NCBI GenBank assembly: GCA_900555855.1
Contig: USML01000007.1
Location: 1 to 31,400, forward strand
Origin: an uncultured Eubacteriales bacterium
Lineage (GTDB): Bacteria > Bacillota > Clostridia > Oscillospirales > Butyricicoccaceae
Length of the DNA: 31,400 bases
Direction of reading: 5' to 3'
Below are positions 14,935 through 22,528 of this stretch, piece by piece. The notes beneath the pieces were generated by a model, which saw only the letters and a program-made list of their open reading frames with translations, had not been told where the DNA came from and did no database searches. Position 1 is the stretch's first letter. Each line of letters opens with the position of its first letter. The translations under genes were made by a program, and so were the position numbers.

Positions 14935-16536
14935 ATGAAGAAGTACTTAGCGCTGCTGCTGGCCGCGATCATGGTTCTGGCAATGCTCGCCGGCTGCGGT
15001 AATGAACCCGGAAACGACTCCCCGAACACAGGCACAGGCAAGCAGATCCCGGCAGAGCTCACCGTCGTGGGCGATAACTGGGAGGGCATCGATATGTTCC
15101 TTGTGGACTCCTGGAACGACGGCGTTCAGGGCTTGGCAGCCGACAGCATCCTGACCATGGATGACGACGGCAGAGCACTGCCTCAGATCGCTTCCAAATC
15201 CGTCTGGAGCGAGGACGGCCTGACCTGGACCCTGACCTTCCCGGAGGGAATGTATTATGCCACCGGCGAGCAGCTGGAGCCGGAGGATGTGGTGGCCAGT
15301 CTGGAGCATGGTCTGGAATACAGCACCTGGGCCGACGGCTATCAGATGATTGATTCCATGGAGATCCATGGCCGGGATGTGATCATCCACCTGAAGGAAT
15401 ATCAGGCGGACATGGAGTATAATTTCATGAGCTCTTTCGTGGGCGTTATCGACAAGGATGAGCTGGACAGCATGACCAACGATGAGCTGCTGTGGGGCTG
15501 CCACCCCTATGGCGCTTACTACATCGAGGAGTTTCAGGCCGGCGCCTATGTGACGCTGAAGGCAAACCCCGGCTATGTGACCCACAATCCGCTGGTGGAA
15601 AACAAGGGCAAGCCCAATGTGGAGAAGATCAATGTGGTCATGGGCGGAGAGGCCTTCACCTATTACACCGGCCAGATCAATGGGGAATATGACCTTCTGA
15701 ACTCTGCGCCCTCCGATTATCTGGAGGATCTGCAGGCCTCTGATGCCGTGACGCTGGTGGAAAGCAGCTGTGCGATCTCCGCCTATGCGGAATTCAACAC
15801 GAAAAACGAATTCCTGGCGGATAAAAATGTCCGCCTTGCCATCATCCGGGGCTTTGACAGGGATAAGTGGGACGCCTACAGTGATGCCTACAACGGCGCC
15901 ACCTATTCGCTGATCCAGGATAATTGCCTGAACTACAGCCAGGAGGCGGCGGATTATTACAAGAAAAACTATGGATATGATGTGGAGGAGGCCAAAAAGC
16001 TGCTGGCGGATGCCGGCTGGGCCGATACCGACGGCGACGGCTTTGTGGATAAAAACGGCAAAAAGCTCAGCATCACCTTCAGCTCCCGCGATCAGGTCAA
16101 TTCCATTACCGTGGCCCAGTCGCTGCAGGAGGATATGAAGGCGATCGGCATCGAGATGAACATCACCACGCAGGATTGGTCCTATGTGAATCAGGGCGTC
16201 CGCGAGGGCAATTTTGACATCGCGTACCTGAGCCTTGGCTGGTCCGAGCCGATGCTGCTGCTGGATAATTTCTGCAACCGCAGCGACATTGCCGCGGAAT
16301 GTACGAATTTGGATCGGGAAGGCTATCTGGCGATGGTCGCCAAGGTCCGCGGCACCGTGGACTACGATGAGCGCACCAAGCTCATTGCAGAGGTCCAGGA
16401 GAAGCTGTTTGACTATGCGACCATTATGCCGCTGCTGCGGGGCACCGGCTACCGCTGCTGGAGCAGTAAGCTGGGCGGTGTGGTTTCCACGCCCACCGGA
16501 AATCTGTTCCTGAACGACGCCTATATCATGGAATGA
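14935..16536 (+). CDS. dppE: Peptide-binding lipoprotein of the ABC transporter (SBP family 5)
   Basis: A 533-residue extracellular substrate-binding lipoprotein of family 5 (DppA/OppA of enterics, DppE of Bacillus). It has a lipoprotein signal peptide with the lipobox LAGC, Cys21 being the lipid-modified residue, then an acidic/Ser/Thr linker. The mature part has the family pattern, for example SVWSEDGLTWTLTFPEGMYY with the following EDVVASLEHGLE, and a late DTDGDGFVDKNGKKLSITF segment. The ATG at 14935 follows GGAGGA by about 7 nt. As the last gene of the transporter operon, it ends at the strong terminator at 16581-16613. The symbol follows Bacillus usage because DppA in this window is the peptidase. 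Substrate is not determinable, but D-amino-acid peptides fit the context. Confidence 0.9.
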   Translation: MKKYLALLLAAIMVLAMLAGCGNEPGNDSPNTGTGKQIPAELTVVGDNWEGIDMFLVDSWNDGVQGLAADSILTMDDDGRALPQIASKSVWSEDGLTWTLTFPEGMYYATGEQLEPEDVVASLEHGLEYSTWADGYQMIDSMEIHGRDVIIHLKEYQADMEYNFMSSFVGVIDKDELDSMTNDELLWGCHPYGAYYIEEFQAGAYVTLKANPGYVTHNPLVENKGKPNVEKINVVMGGEAFTYYTGQINGEYDLLNSAPSDYLEDLQASDAVTLVESSCAISAYAEFNTKNEFLADKNVRLAIIRGFDRDKWDAYSDAYNGATYSLIQDNCLNYSQEAADYYKKNYGYDVEEAKKLLADAGWADTDGDGFVDKNGKKLSITFSSRDQVNSITVAQSLQEDMKAIGIEMNITTQDWSYVNQGVREGNFDIAYLSLGWSEPMLLLDNFCNRSDIAAECTNLDREGYLAMVAKVRGTVDYDERTKLIAEVQEKLFDYATIMPLLRGTGYRCWSSKLGGVVSTPTGNLFLNDAYIME

Positions 16537-16580
16537 TCAGAACGAGGCTCATTACTCTCTCCTTTTTCGGCAAGTCCCAG

Positions 16581-16613
16581 AAAGGCCCTTGCGGCAGAGC
16601 CGCAAGGGCCTTT
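16581..16613. terminator. Strong bidirectional terminator between the transporter operon and dppA
   Basis: AAAGGCCCTTGCGGC (16581-16595) and GCCGCAAGGGCCTTT (16599-16613) form a perfect 15-bp stem with a 3-nt loop. The genes on either side converge on it. Confidence 0.92.
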
Positions 16614-16633
16614 CCCTGTAAGAAAACAGCAGG

Positions 16634-17479
16634 TCAGCGATAAAGGTCGGCGTCGTCTCGAAAATTGCCGGCCAGAGAGGCACCGGTCAGAAAGGCCTGA
16701 TAGGCCGTCAGATAGTCGGGGCCGAAGCAGCGGACGCTGGTTTCGTCCAGTCGGCGCGTATTGGGTGCGGCAGCGGCGCGGGCGGCCTGGACCTCGGCGG
16801 AATAGCGCACATCAATACAGGCTTCGCCTTCCAGCACCATGGGCTGGGCACCTGCAGACTGCGCATGGAGCAGAGCGGCCTTGACGGTCTCTGTGATGCG
16901 CTGGGCGTTGCGCAGCGGGTGGTGGCACAGGGCGGCATTGTTGCTGATGGCAATTTTGGTCTCCACGGTGTAAACGCCGGGAATGCTCTCCCGCGCATCG
17001 GCACAGACCAGATCGTCGCCGGAAAGAAAAACGACCGGCACACCGTAAGCACCCAGACAATAGCCCACCAGATCATGCTCGGAGGCGACCTTTCCGTTGA
17101 TGAAAAGCTCCACCATGGAACCATAGGAGTAGCTGTGGCTGATAACGCCCTTGGCGCCTTTGCGCCGATGGTAGCCGATGAGCAGCGCGGCGTCGCAGCC
17201 CAACTCGGCGCCCTGGGCCATGCTCAGCGGACGAAGCGTTCCGGAGATCAGGTCGATCCGGGGATCCAGCTGCTCGATGAGCAGATTGGAGCCGTCGTTG
17301 TGAGCGTCGTTGACGATAACCTGCTCTGCTCCGGCCTGAAAAGCGCCCTCGGCAGCCGCATTGACATCGTTTGCCATCATACGGCGGGCAAATTCATATT
17401 CCCGGTGGTTGGTCATGACCTGACCGAGCTTATAGATTCCGGAGATGCCTTCCGCATCCATGGAAATGTAGACTTTCAT
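16634..17479 (-). CDS. dppA: Zinc D-aminopeptidase DppA (peptidase family M55)
   Basis: A 281-residue cytoplasmic metallopeptidase that removes N-terminal D-amino acids, typically D-Ala, from short peptides. Starting at the ATG at 17479, the sequence MKVYISMDAEGISG puts Asp8 and Glu10 at the metal site. His60 (VNDAHND) and His104 (IGYHRR) match the other known zinc ligands of Bacillus subtilis DppA; a later Glu in VASEHD would complete the set. His115 is also conserved. AAAAGGAG lies 11 nt upstream of this ATG. A GTG at 17488 would leave only 2 nt and is rejected. Its own promoter (17566-17594) means it is transcribed toward the peptide transporter rather than with it, unlike Bacillus, where dppA heads the dpp operon. 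Confidence 0.93.
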   Translation of the reverse strand: MKVYISMDAEGISGIYKLGQVMTNHREYEFARRMMANDVNAAAEGAFQAGAEQVIVNDAHNDGSNLLIEQLDPRIDLISGTLRPLSMAQGAELGCDAALLIGYHRRKGAKGVISHSYSYGSMVELFINGKVASEHDLVGYCLGAYGVPVVFLSGDDLVCADARESIPGVYTVETKIAISNNAALCHHPLRNAQRITETVKAALLHAQSAGAQPMVLEGEACIDVRYSAEVQAARAAAAPNTRRLDETSVRCFGPDYLTAYQAFLTGASLAGNFRDDADLYR

Positions 17480-17565
17480 GGCTTTCACAACTCCTTTTTA
17501 TGAAATCGCGGCGGTTCGCGGGATCGAATGCCCCGGACCGGGGAGCCGGGTTCTTTCTGAATTTC

Positions 17566-17594
17566 ATTATAAAAGGAAATCCCGGGCGGGACAA
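17566..17594 (-). promoter_or_regulatory. Promoter of dppA
   Basis: Minus strand: TTGTCC (17594-17589), 17-nt spacer, perfect TATAAT (17571-17566). A GC-rich near-palindrome, CCCCGGACCGGGG (17531-17543), lies in the leader. Confidence 0.7.
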
Positions 17595-17784
17595 GGGAAA
17601 ATTTGCAAAAAACGGAATTTTCGAACCGCAAAGCAGAAGCAGATCGTCCACTCCGCTTACCCGGACCGCAAGGGGCGGCGGGACGCAGCGCCCTTCACCG
17701 CGTTTCGTCCTTCGCAGCGCTTGGCACCCCTGGAGCATCTCAGTCCCTTTTTAATGGGCGCGGGCAAAGCCTTTCCAACAACGC
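17595..17784. other. Gap between tRNA-Gln and dppA with no recognised gene
   Basis: About 190 bases with no convincing ORF. On the minus strand the 8-mer GCGCTGCG occurs twice within about 45 nt. Several ORFs cross this gap, but none has a ribosome-binding site or a recognisable protein. I see no known RNA family. Confidence 0.5.
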
Positions 17785-17788
17785 AAAA

Positions 17789-17814
17789 ACAGCCCGTCCG
17801 ATTGGACGAGCTGT
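17789..17814 (-). terminator. Terminator of the tRNA-Gln gene
   Basis: ACAGCCCGTCC (17789-17799) and GGACGAGCTGT (17804-17814) form an 11-bp stem with one G-U pair and a 4-nt loop. On the minus strand it is followed by five U. It begins six bases after the tRNA 3' end. Confidence 0.85.
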
Positions 17815-17819
17815 CTGCA

Positions 17820-17893
17820 TGGCAGCGAGAGAAGGATTCGAACCCTCACAAACAGAGTCAGAGTCTGTCGTGCTACCCTTACACAATCTCGCT
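17820..17893 (-). tRNA. tRNA-Gln (anticodon CTG)
   Basis: A 74-nt tRNA with encoded CCA. The acceptor stem is AGCGAGA/TCTCGCT with discriminator G. The D arm is GTGT/GCAC, the anticodon stem ACAGA/TCTGT with loop CT-CTG-AC, and the T arm GAGGG/CCTTC with loop TTCGAAT. Anticodon CTG reads CAG (Gln), a frequent codon in this GC-rich genome. It is transcribed alone from a near-consensus promoter and ends at its own terminator. Confidence 0.96.
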
Positions 17894-17906
17894 AAACGCA
17901 AGAATT

Positions 17907-17934
17907 ATTATACCGCATATCCGCCGTTTGTCAA
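17907..17934 (-). promoter_or_regulatory. Promoter of tRNA-Gln
   Basis: Minus strand: perfect TTGACA (17934-17929), 16-nt spacer, perfect TATAAT (17912-17907), with the tRNA 5' end 14 nt further on. Confidence 0.92.
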
Positions 17935-17975
17935 GCGGTTTTTTCAGATTTTCCCGGATTTTTTTGCAAAAAGGC

Positions 17976-18004
17976 TTTCAAAACCGGCCGTATCCGCTTA
18001 TAAT
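17976..18004 (+). promoter_or_regulatory. Promoter of polA-rimI-tsaD
   Basis: TTTCAA (17976-17981), 17-nt spacer, perfect TATAAT (17999-18004). It is divergent from the tRNA-Gln promoter. Confidence 0.8.
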
Positions 18005-18036
18005 AAAGAAAACACATCTCCAGGGAGGATGGCAGG

Positions 18037-20721
18037 ATGAAACTGATGGTTCTGGACGGCAACAGCCTGATCAACCGGGCCTTTTACGGCGTGCGGCCGC
18101 TGAACGCCCCCGACGGGACGCCCACCAACGCGGTCTATGGCTTTGTGGCCATTTTGCAGAAGCTGCTGGAGGAGGAAAAGCCCGATGGGCTCTGCGTGGC
18201 CTTTGACCGGCGGGAGCCAACCTTCCGCCACAAGGCCTACGACGGCTATAAGGCCCAGCGCAAGCCCATGCCGGAGGAGCTGGCCCTGCAGCTGCCGGTG
18301 CTGAAATCTGTGCTGGACGCCATGGGCATCCTGCGGGTGGAGCTGGCGGGCTATGAGGCAGACGATCTGCTGGGGACCATGTGCCGTCTGGGCGCTCAGG
18401 CGGGAGACGCCTGCCTGCTGGTCACCGGCGACAAGGACAGCTTTCAGCTGATCTCCGAAAGCACCACCGTGCTCCATGTAAAAAACCGCATGGGCAAGAC
18501 GGAGACCATCCGCTACACGCCGGAGCGCTTCCGGGAGGAATATGGCTTCGAGCCGCCCCGGATCGTGGATCTGAAGGCCCTGATGGGCGATCCCTCCGAC
18601 AACATCCCCGGCGTCCCCGGCATCGGAGAAAAGACCGCCATGGAGCTGCTGCGCCGCTGGGGCAGCATGGAGCAGGTCTATGCCCATCTGGAGGAGCTGG
18701 AGCTTCGGCCTGGCATGCGCAGAAAGCTGGCGGAGGGCCTGGAGAGCGCCCGGATGTCCTATGCGCTGGCCACCATCGACACCAATGTGCCCATGGATTT
18801 TCACCCGGCGGAGACCCGCTGGACCCCGGCAGACTACAAGCCGGAGCTTTATGCCCTGTTTTTCCGGCTGGGCTTCGTCCGCTTCATTGAAAAGATGGGC
18901 CTCAAGCCCACGGAGGAGGATCTGGCGGGAGGGCCCGTCTGGGAGGGCGAATGCCATATGACGGAGCTTCTGACGGAGGAGCAGGTCCGTCAGGCGGGAC
19001 AGGCCCTTCTGGCCTGCGGAAAGACGGCCTATGTCCGGGCGGAGGCGGAGCTTTCTCTGATCGCCGTGCAGCAGTCGCCCTCGGAGGAGCAGGCGGAGGC
19101 TTATTTGCTGGATCGGGAGCGCTATACCGGCGATTGGGACCGGGCGCTGGCGCTGCTGCTGCCGCCGGCGCTGCCCAAGGCCGGCCACGGGATCAAGCCC
19201 CTGCTGTGCCGCCTGCTGGAGGCGGGCGTCCCGGCGGAAAACTGGGTCTTTGATTCCGCCATCGCCGCCTATCTGCTGGATCCGGCGGCAGGCGCTTATG
19301 AGATCGACGCGGTCTGCCGGAAATATTGCGGCTTCACCCCCTGCCGGGGGGAGGATGCCGAGCCGGAGGGACAGCTCTCGCTGCTGGACGGCCCGGCGGA
19401 GCTTCCGGACCGGGCCATGCGCTATGCCCGGGCCGCCAGCCGCGCCGCGGCGGCGGAATGTCTGCAGGAGGTGCTGGAAAAGAAGCTGCGGCAGCAGGGA
19501 ATGCGGGAGCTTTATGAGACCATCGAGCTGCCGCTGACGCCGGTGCTGGCCCAGATGCAGCAGGCGGGCATGGCTGTGGACGAAACGCGGCTGCAGGCCT
19601 TTGGGCGGGCGCTGGAGGAGGAGATCTCCGGCTGGGAAAAGGAGATCTACCGGCTGGCGGGCCATGAGTTCAAGATCGGCTCGCCCAAGCAGCTGGGGAC
19701 GGTGCTCTTTGAGGAGCAGGGCCTGAAGGCGGGCAAAAAGACCCGCTCCGGCTATGCCACCGATGCAGACACCCTGGAAAAGCGCCGGAAGGACAGTCCG
19801 CTGGTAGACGCCGTCCTGCGCTGGCGCAAGGCCTCCAAGCTGAAGAGCACCTATGTGGAGGGCCTGAGCCGCTATATCGGGCCGGACGGCCGCATCCACT
19901 CCACCTTTCACCAGACGGTGACCGCCACGGGCCGGCTCAGCTCCGCAGATCCCAACCTGCAGAACCTGCCCGTCCGGCAGCAGCAGGGAAGCGAGGTGCG
20001 CCGGTGCTTCGTGCCCCGGGAGGGCTGGCTGCTGGTGGACGCGGACTATTCCCAGATCGAGCTGCGGGTGCTGGCGCACATGGCAGACGACGCCGCCATG
20101 CAGGAGGCCTTTGCCTCTGGGGAGGATTTCCACGCGGTGACGGCCTCGCAGGTGTTCCACATCCCGCTGGAGCTGGTAACGCCCCAGCTGCGCTCCGCCG
20201 CAAAGGCGGTCAACTTCGGCATCGTTTACGGCATCTCCGCCTGGTCGCTGGCAGACGATATCCATGTGAGCAGCAAGGAGGCCCAGCAGTATATCGACGC
20301 CTATCTGGAGCGCTACCACGGCGTCCGGGACTATATGGACCGAGTCAAAAAGGAGGGCGCGAAGCAGGGCTATGTGACCACGCTCTACGGCCGGCGGCGG
20401 TGGCTGCCGGAGCTGAAGAGCGCCAACTTCCAGCTGCGCTCCTTCGGCCAGCGGGCCGCTATGAACGCCCCCATTCAGGGGACGGCGGCAGACATCATCA
20501 AGCTGGCCATGGTGCGGGTGGCCCGGCGGCTGCAGCAGGAGCAGATGCGCACCCGGCTGATCCTGCAGGTCCACGACGAGCTGATCCTGGAGACGCCCCG
20601 GGAGGAGCTGGAACGGGCCTGCGCCCTGCTGAAGGAGGAAATGGAGGGGGCCGCCCAGCTGAAAACGCCGCTGGTGGCCGAGGTGAGCTATGGAGAGACC
20701 TGGTATGACGCAAAGAAATGA
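18037..20721 (+). CDS. polA: DNA polymerase I
   Basis: An 894-residue repair and Okazaki-fragment polymerase. Residues 1 to about 290 are the 5'-3' exonuclease/flap domain: LMVLDGNSLINRAFYG, the acidic cluster ELAGYEADDLLGT, VTGDKDSFQL and the helix-hairpin-helix GVPGIGEKTA. The middle region corresponds to the 3'-5' exonuclease fold, but the DxE proofreading motif is missing, as in many Firmicutes. The family-A polymerase domain carries DYSQIELR (Asp670), the O-helix RSAAKAVNFGIVYG (from Arg719; Lys723) and the VHDE motif (His846, Asp847). GGGAGG lies 8 nt before the ATG. rimI begins 17 nt inside its 3' end. Length and motifs are normal, so it should be functional. Confidence 0.97.
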   Translation: MKLMVLDGNSLINRAFYGVRPLNAPDGTPTNAVYGFVAILQKLLEEEKPDGLCVAFDRREPTFRHKAYDGYKAQRKPMPEELALQLPVLKSVLDAMGILRVELAGYEADDLLGTMCRLGAQAGDACLLVTGDKDSFQLISESTTVLHVKNRMGKTETIRYTPERFREEYGFEPPRIVDLKALMGDPSDNIPGVPGIGEKTAMELLRRWGSMEQVYAHLEELELRPGMRRKLAEGLESARMSYALATIDTNVPMDFHPAETRWTPADYKPELYALFFRLGFVRFIEKMGLKPTEEDLAGGPVWEGECHMTELLTEEQVRQAGQALLACGKTAYVRAEAELSLIAVQQSPSEEQAEAYLLDRERYTGDWDRALALLLPPALPKAGHGIKPLLCRLLEAGVPAENWVFDSAIAAYLLDPAAGAYEIDAVCRKYCGFTPCRGEDAEPEGQLSLLDGPAELPDRAMRYARAASRAAAAECLQEVLEKKLRQQGMRELYETIELPLTPVLAQMQQAGMAVDETRLQAFGRALEEEISGWEKEIYRLAGHEFKIGSPKQLGTVLFEEQGLKAGKKTRSGYATDADTLEKRRKDSPLVDAVLRWRKASKLKSTYVEGLSRYIGPDGRIHSTFHQTVTATGRLSSADPNLQNLPVRQQQGSEVRRCFVPREGWLLVDADYSQIELRVLAHMADDAAMQEAFASGEDFHAVTASQVFHIPLELVTPQLRSAAKAVNFGIVYGISAWSLADDIHVSSKEAQQYIDAYLERYHGVRDYMDRVKKEGAKQGYVTTLYGRRRWLPELKSANFQLRSFGQRAAMNAPIQGTAADIIKLAMVRVARRLQQEQMRTRLILQVHDELILETPREELERACALLKEEMEGAAQLKTPLVAEVSYGETWYDAKK

Positions 20722-21169
20722 GAGCCTGACCTTCTGCCATCTCCGGCCGGAGCATATCGACCAGCTGGCGGAGCTGGAGGTGCAGTGCTTTTCCGATCCC
20801 TGGAGCCGGGAGAGCCTTGCGGAGGAGCTCTCCAACCCCCTGTCCGTGTATTATCTCTGCACGGAGGGGGCGCAGGTGCTGGGCTATATCGGCACGCGGC
20901 AGCTGGGAGAGGAATGGGAGATCGTCAATGTGGCCGTCCGGCCGGCGCACCGGCGGGAGCATATCGCCTCCCGGCTGCTGGAATGGCTGCTGGCAGACGC
21001 CCGGGAAAGACAGGCGGAGACGGTCTTTCTGGAGGTACGGGAGAGCAATCTCCCCGCCATTCGATGCTATGAGCGCTTCGGCTTCCGGCAGGTGGGCCTG
21101 CGGAAGCGGTATTATGAAAAGCCCGTGGAAAACGCGCTTTTGATGGCGCGGGAGGTGGAACAGAAATGA
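20705..21169 (+). CDS. rimI: Ribosomal protein S18-alanine N-acetyltransferase RimI
   Basis: A 154-residue GNAT acetyltransferase. The N-terminal RPEHIDQLAELEVQCFSDPWS is typical of RimI, followed by beta4 (WEIVNVAVRPAHR), the acetyl-CoA loop, and NLPAIRCYERFGFRQVGLRKRYY at the C-terminal side. The acetyl-CoA loop reads RREHIA at 83-88, where the family usually has RxxGxG/A; His86 replaces the first Gly. The ATG at 20705 lies inside polA and has GGAGAG about 8 nt upstream; an ATG at 20690 is less supported. The stop overlaps the tsaD start (ATGA). RimI and TsaD genes often travel together in Firmicutes, which supports the call. Confidence 0.9.
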   Translation: MTQRNESLTFCHLRPEHIDQLAELEVQCFSDPWSRESLAEELSNPLSVYYLCTEGAQVLGYIGTRQLGEEWEIVNVAVRPAHRREHIASRLLEWLLADARERQAETVFLEVRESNLPAIRCYERFGFRQVGLRKRYYEKPVENALLMAREVEQK

Positions 21170-22203
21170 GCAAGCTGATCCTTGCGATCGAAAGCTCCTG
21201 CGACGAGACGGCCTGCGCCGTCAGCCGGGACGGGAGAGAGATCCTGGCGGATGTGGTCTATTCTCAGGCGGATATGCACGCCCTGTACGGCGGCGTGGTG
21301 CCGGAGATCGCTTCCCGCAAGCATATCGAAAAGGTCTCGCTGGTGGCGGAGCAGGCGCTGCGGCAGGCCGGCGTCCGGCGGGAGGAGCTGGATGCGGTGG
21401 CGGCCACCTGTGCGCCGGGCCTTATCGGCGCGCTGCTGGTAGGGGCAAACTTTGCCAAGGCCGCGGCCATGGCGCTGGACAGGCCCTTCGTGCCCGTCCA
21501 TCATATCCGGGGCCATGTGGCGGCCAACTATGTGGCCTTTCCAGAGCTGGAGCCGCCCATGACGGCGCTGGTGGCTTCCGGCGGACATACGGTCATTCTG
21601 GACATTGCGGACTATACCCATATGCAGGTGCTGGGCACCACAAGGGACGACGCGGCGGGGGAAGCCTTCGACAAGATCGCCCGGGTGCTGGGCCTGCCCT
21701 ATCCCGGCGGCGCAGCCATGGACCGGCTCGCAAGGGAGGGCGACCCGGGCCGCTACCGGCTGCCCCACGCGGGCATCCGGGATTCGCTGGATGTTTCCTT
21801 CAGCGGCCTGAAGACTGCGGCGGTGAACCTGGTCCACAACGCCGCCCAGAAGGGCGAGACCGTCTCCGGCCCGGATCTGGCGGCGGCGGTGTCCTGTGCG
21901 GTGGCGGAGACCGTGGTGCCCAGGGTCATTGCGGCGGCAAAGCAGCGGGGAAGACGCCGGGTGGCGGCCGCCGGCGGCGTGGCGGCAAACAGCACCCTGC
22001 GGGCCATGCTGCAGCGGGAATGTGACCGGGCGGGGCTGGCGCTTTATCTGCCGCCCCTGTCCCTCTGCGGCGACAATGGCAGCATGATCGCCTGCCAGGC
22101 TTATTTTGAGCTGATGGCGGGCAATGTGGGCGCGCCGGATCAGAACTGCTTTGCCACCATGGCGGCCTCGGAGGATGTGTGCCGCTTTGACAACGCACTG
22201 TAA
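21166..22203 (+). CDS. tsaD: tRNA N6-threonylcarbamoyladenosine transferase TsaD
   Basis: A 345-residue ASKHA-fold enzyme that transfers the threonylcarbamoyl group onto A37 of ANN-decoding tRNAs. Motifs visible are the N-terminal LAIESSCDETACAV, the metal-binding HxxxH as HIRGH (His113, His117), ALVASGGHT, GEAFDKIARVLGLPYPGG and the C-terminal AAGGVAANS with LPPLSLCGDNGSMI. Length is normal. The ATG overlaps the rimI stop, and GGAGGTGGAA precedes it. tsaB and tsaE, its usual partners, are not in the window. A strong terminator follows at 22251-22275. Confidence 0.97.
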   Translation: MSKLILAIESSCDETACAVSRDGREILADVVYSQADMHALYGGVVPEIASRKHIEKVSLVAEQALRQAGVRREELDAVAATCAPGLIGALLVGANFAKAAAMALDRPFVPVHHIRGHVAANYVAFPELEPPMTALVASGGHTVILDIADYTHMQVLGTTRDDAAGEAFDKIARVLGLPYPGGAAMDRLAREGDPGRYRLPHAGIRDSLDVSFSGLKTAAVNLVHNAAQKGETVSGPDLAAAVSCAVAETVVPRVIAAAKQRGRRRVAAAGGVAANSTLRAMLQRECDRAGLALYLPPLSLCGDNGSMIACQAYFELMAGNVGAPDQNCFATMAASEDVCRFDNAL

Positions 22204-22250
22204 AGGCCGGCCGGTATAAATTGGAAGCGATCTTCCACACAGCCCTGCGG

Positions 22251-22285
22251 AAAGCGGCGTTTTTTTCGCCGCTTTTTCTTTTTTT
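22251..22285 (+). terminator. Terminator of polA-rimI-tsaD
   Basis: AAAGCGGCG (22251-22259) and CGCCGCTTT (22267-22275) form a 9-bp stem around a loop of seven T, followed by a long T-rich tract up to 22285. Confidence 0.92.
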
Positions 22286-22328
22286 GCAAGGGCAGGGCAG
22301 CGTTTGCAGCGGGAAACGGCGGGCGCTG

Positions 22329-22358
22329 TGTGGAAAACTCTGTGGAAAGTGTGAATAA
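22329..22358. promoter_or_regulatory. Cluster of three DnaA-box-like 9-mers
   Basis: TGTGGAAAA (22329-22337), TGTGGAAAG (22341-22349) and TGTGAATAA (22350-22358) each differ by one or two bases from TGTGGATAA, the complement of TTATCCACA. A fourth, weaker match (TCTTCCACA) is at 22231-22239. All lie in the non-coding gap between tsaD and rex. DnaA binding is inferred only. Confidence 0.35.
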
Positions 22359-22449
22359 CGCAGGGTAGACCCTCCCCGGCGCCGCAGCAAAGGCCGCAGA
22401 GTCTTTTCCGGTCCTTTGCCAAAAAAGCGCGCAACTTATGACAAAAACC

Positions 22450-22478
22450 TTGCAATCGAACGGGAAAACCGGTAAAAT
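22450..22478 (+). promoter_or_regulatory. Promoter of rex
   Basis: TTGCAA (22450-22455), 17-nt spacer, TAAAAT (22473-22478), about 50 nt upstream of the rex ATG. No clear Rex operator palindrome overlaps it. Confidence 0.75.
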
Positions 22479-22528
22479 AAGAAGGAATAAAACAAAACCG
22501 TGCATTGGAACGGGAAAGGAAGGCGCGT

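Noticed and set aside
17616..17632. tRNA T-loop-like sequence (GGTTCGAA on the minus strand) as an integration scar of tRNA-Gln
   Set aside because: Only 8 bases match, with no integrase or matching acceptor end.
17430..17738. 102-codon minus-strand ORF between tRNA-Gln and dppA
   Set aside because: Overlaps the dppA promoter and start, has no ribosome-binding site and no recognisable protein.
17478..18206. 242-codon plus-strand ORF across the tRNA and the polA start
   Set aside because: Runs through a tRNA, two promoters and the polA start in another frame.
17998..20835. 945-codon minus-strand frame opposite polA
   Set aside because: Shadow of polA for the same reason; no ribosome-binding site or recognisable domain.
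22321..22360. Chromosome replication origin
   Set aside because: DnaA-like boxes are imperfect, and there is no dnaA/dnaN gene or AT-rich unwinding region next to them.
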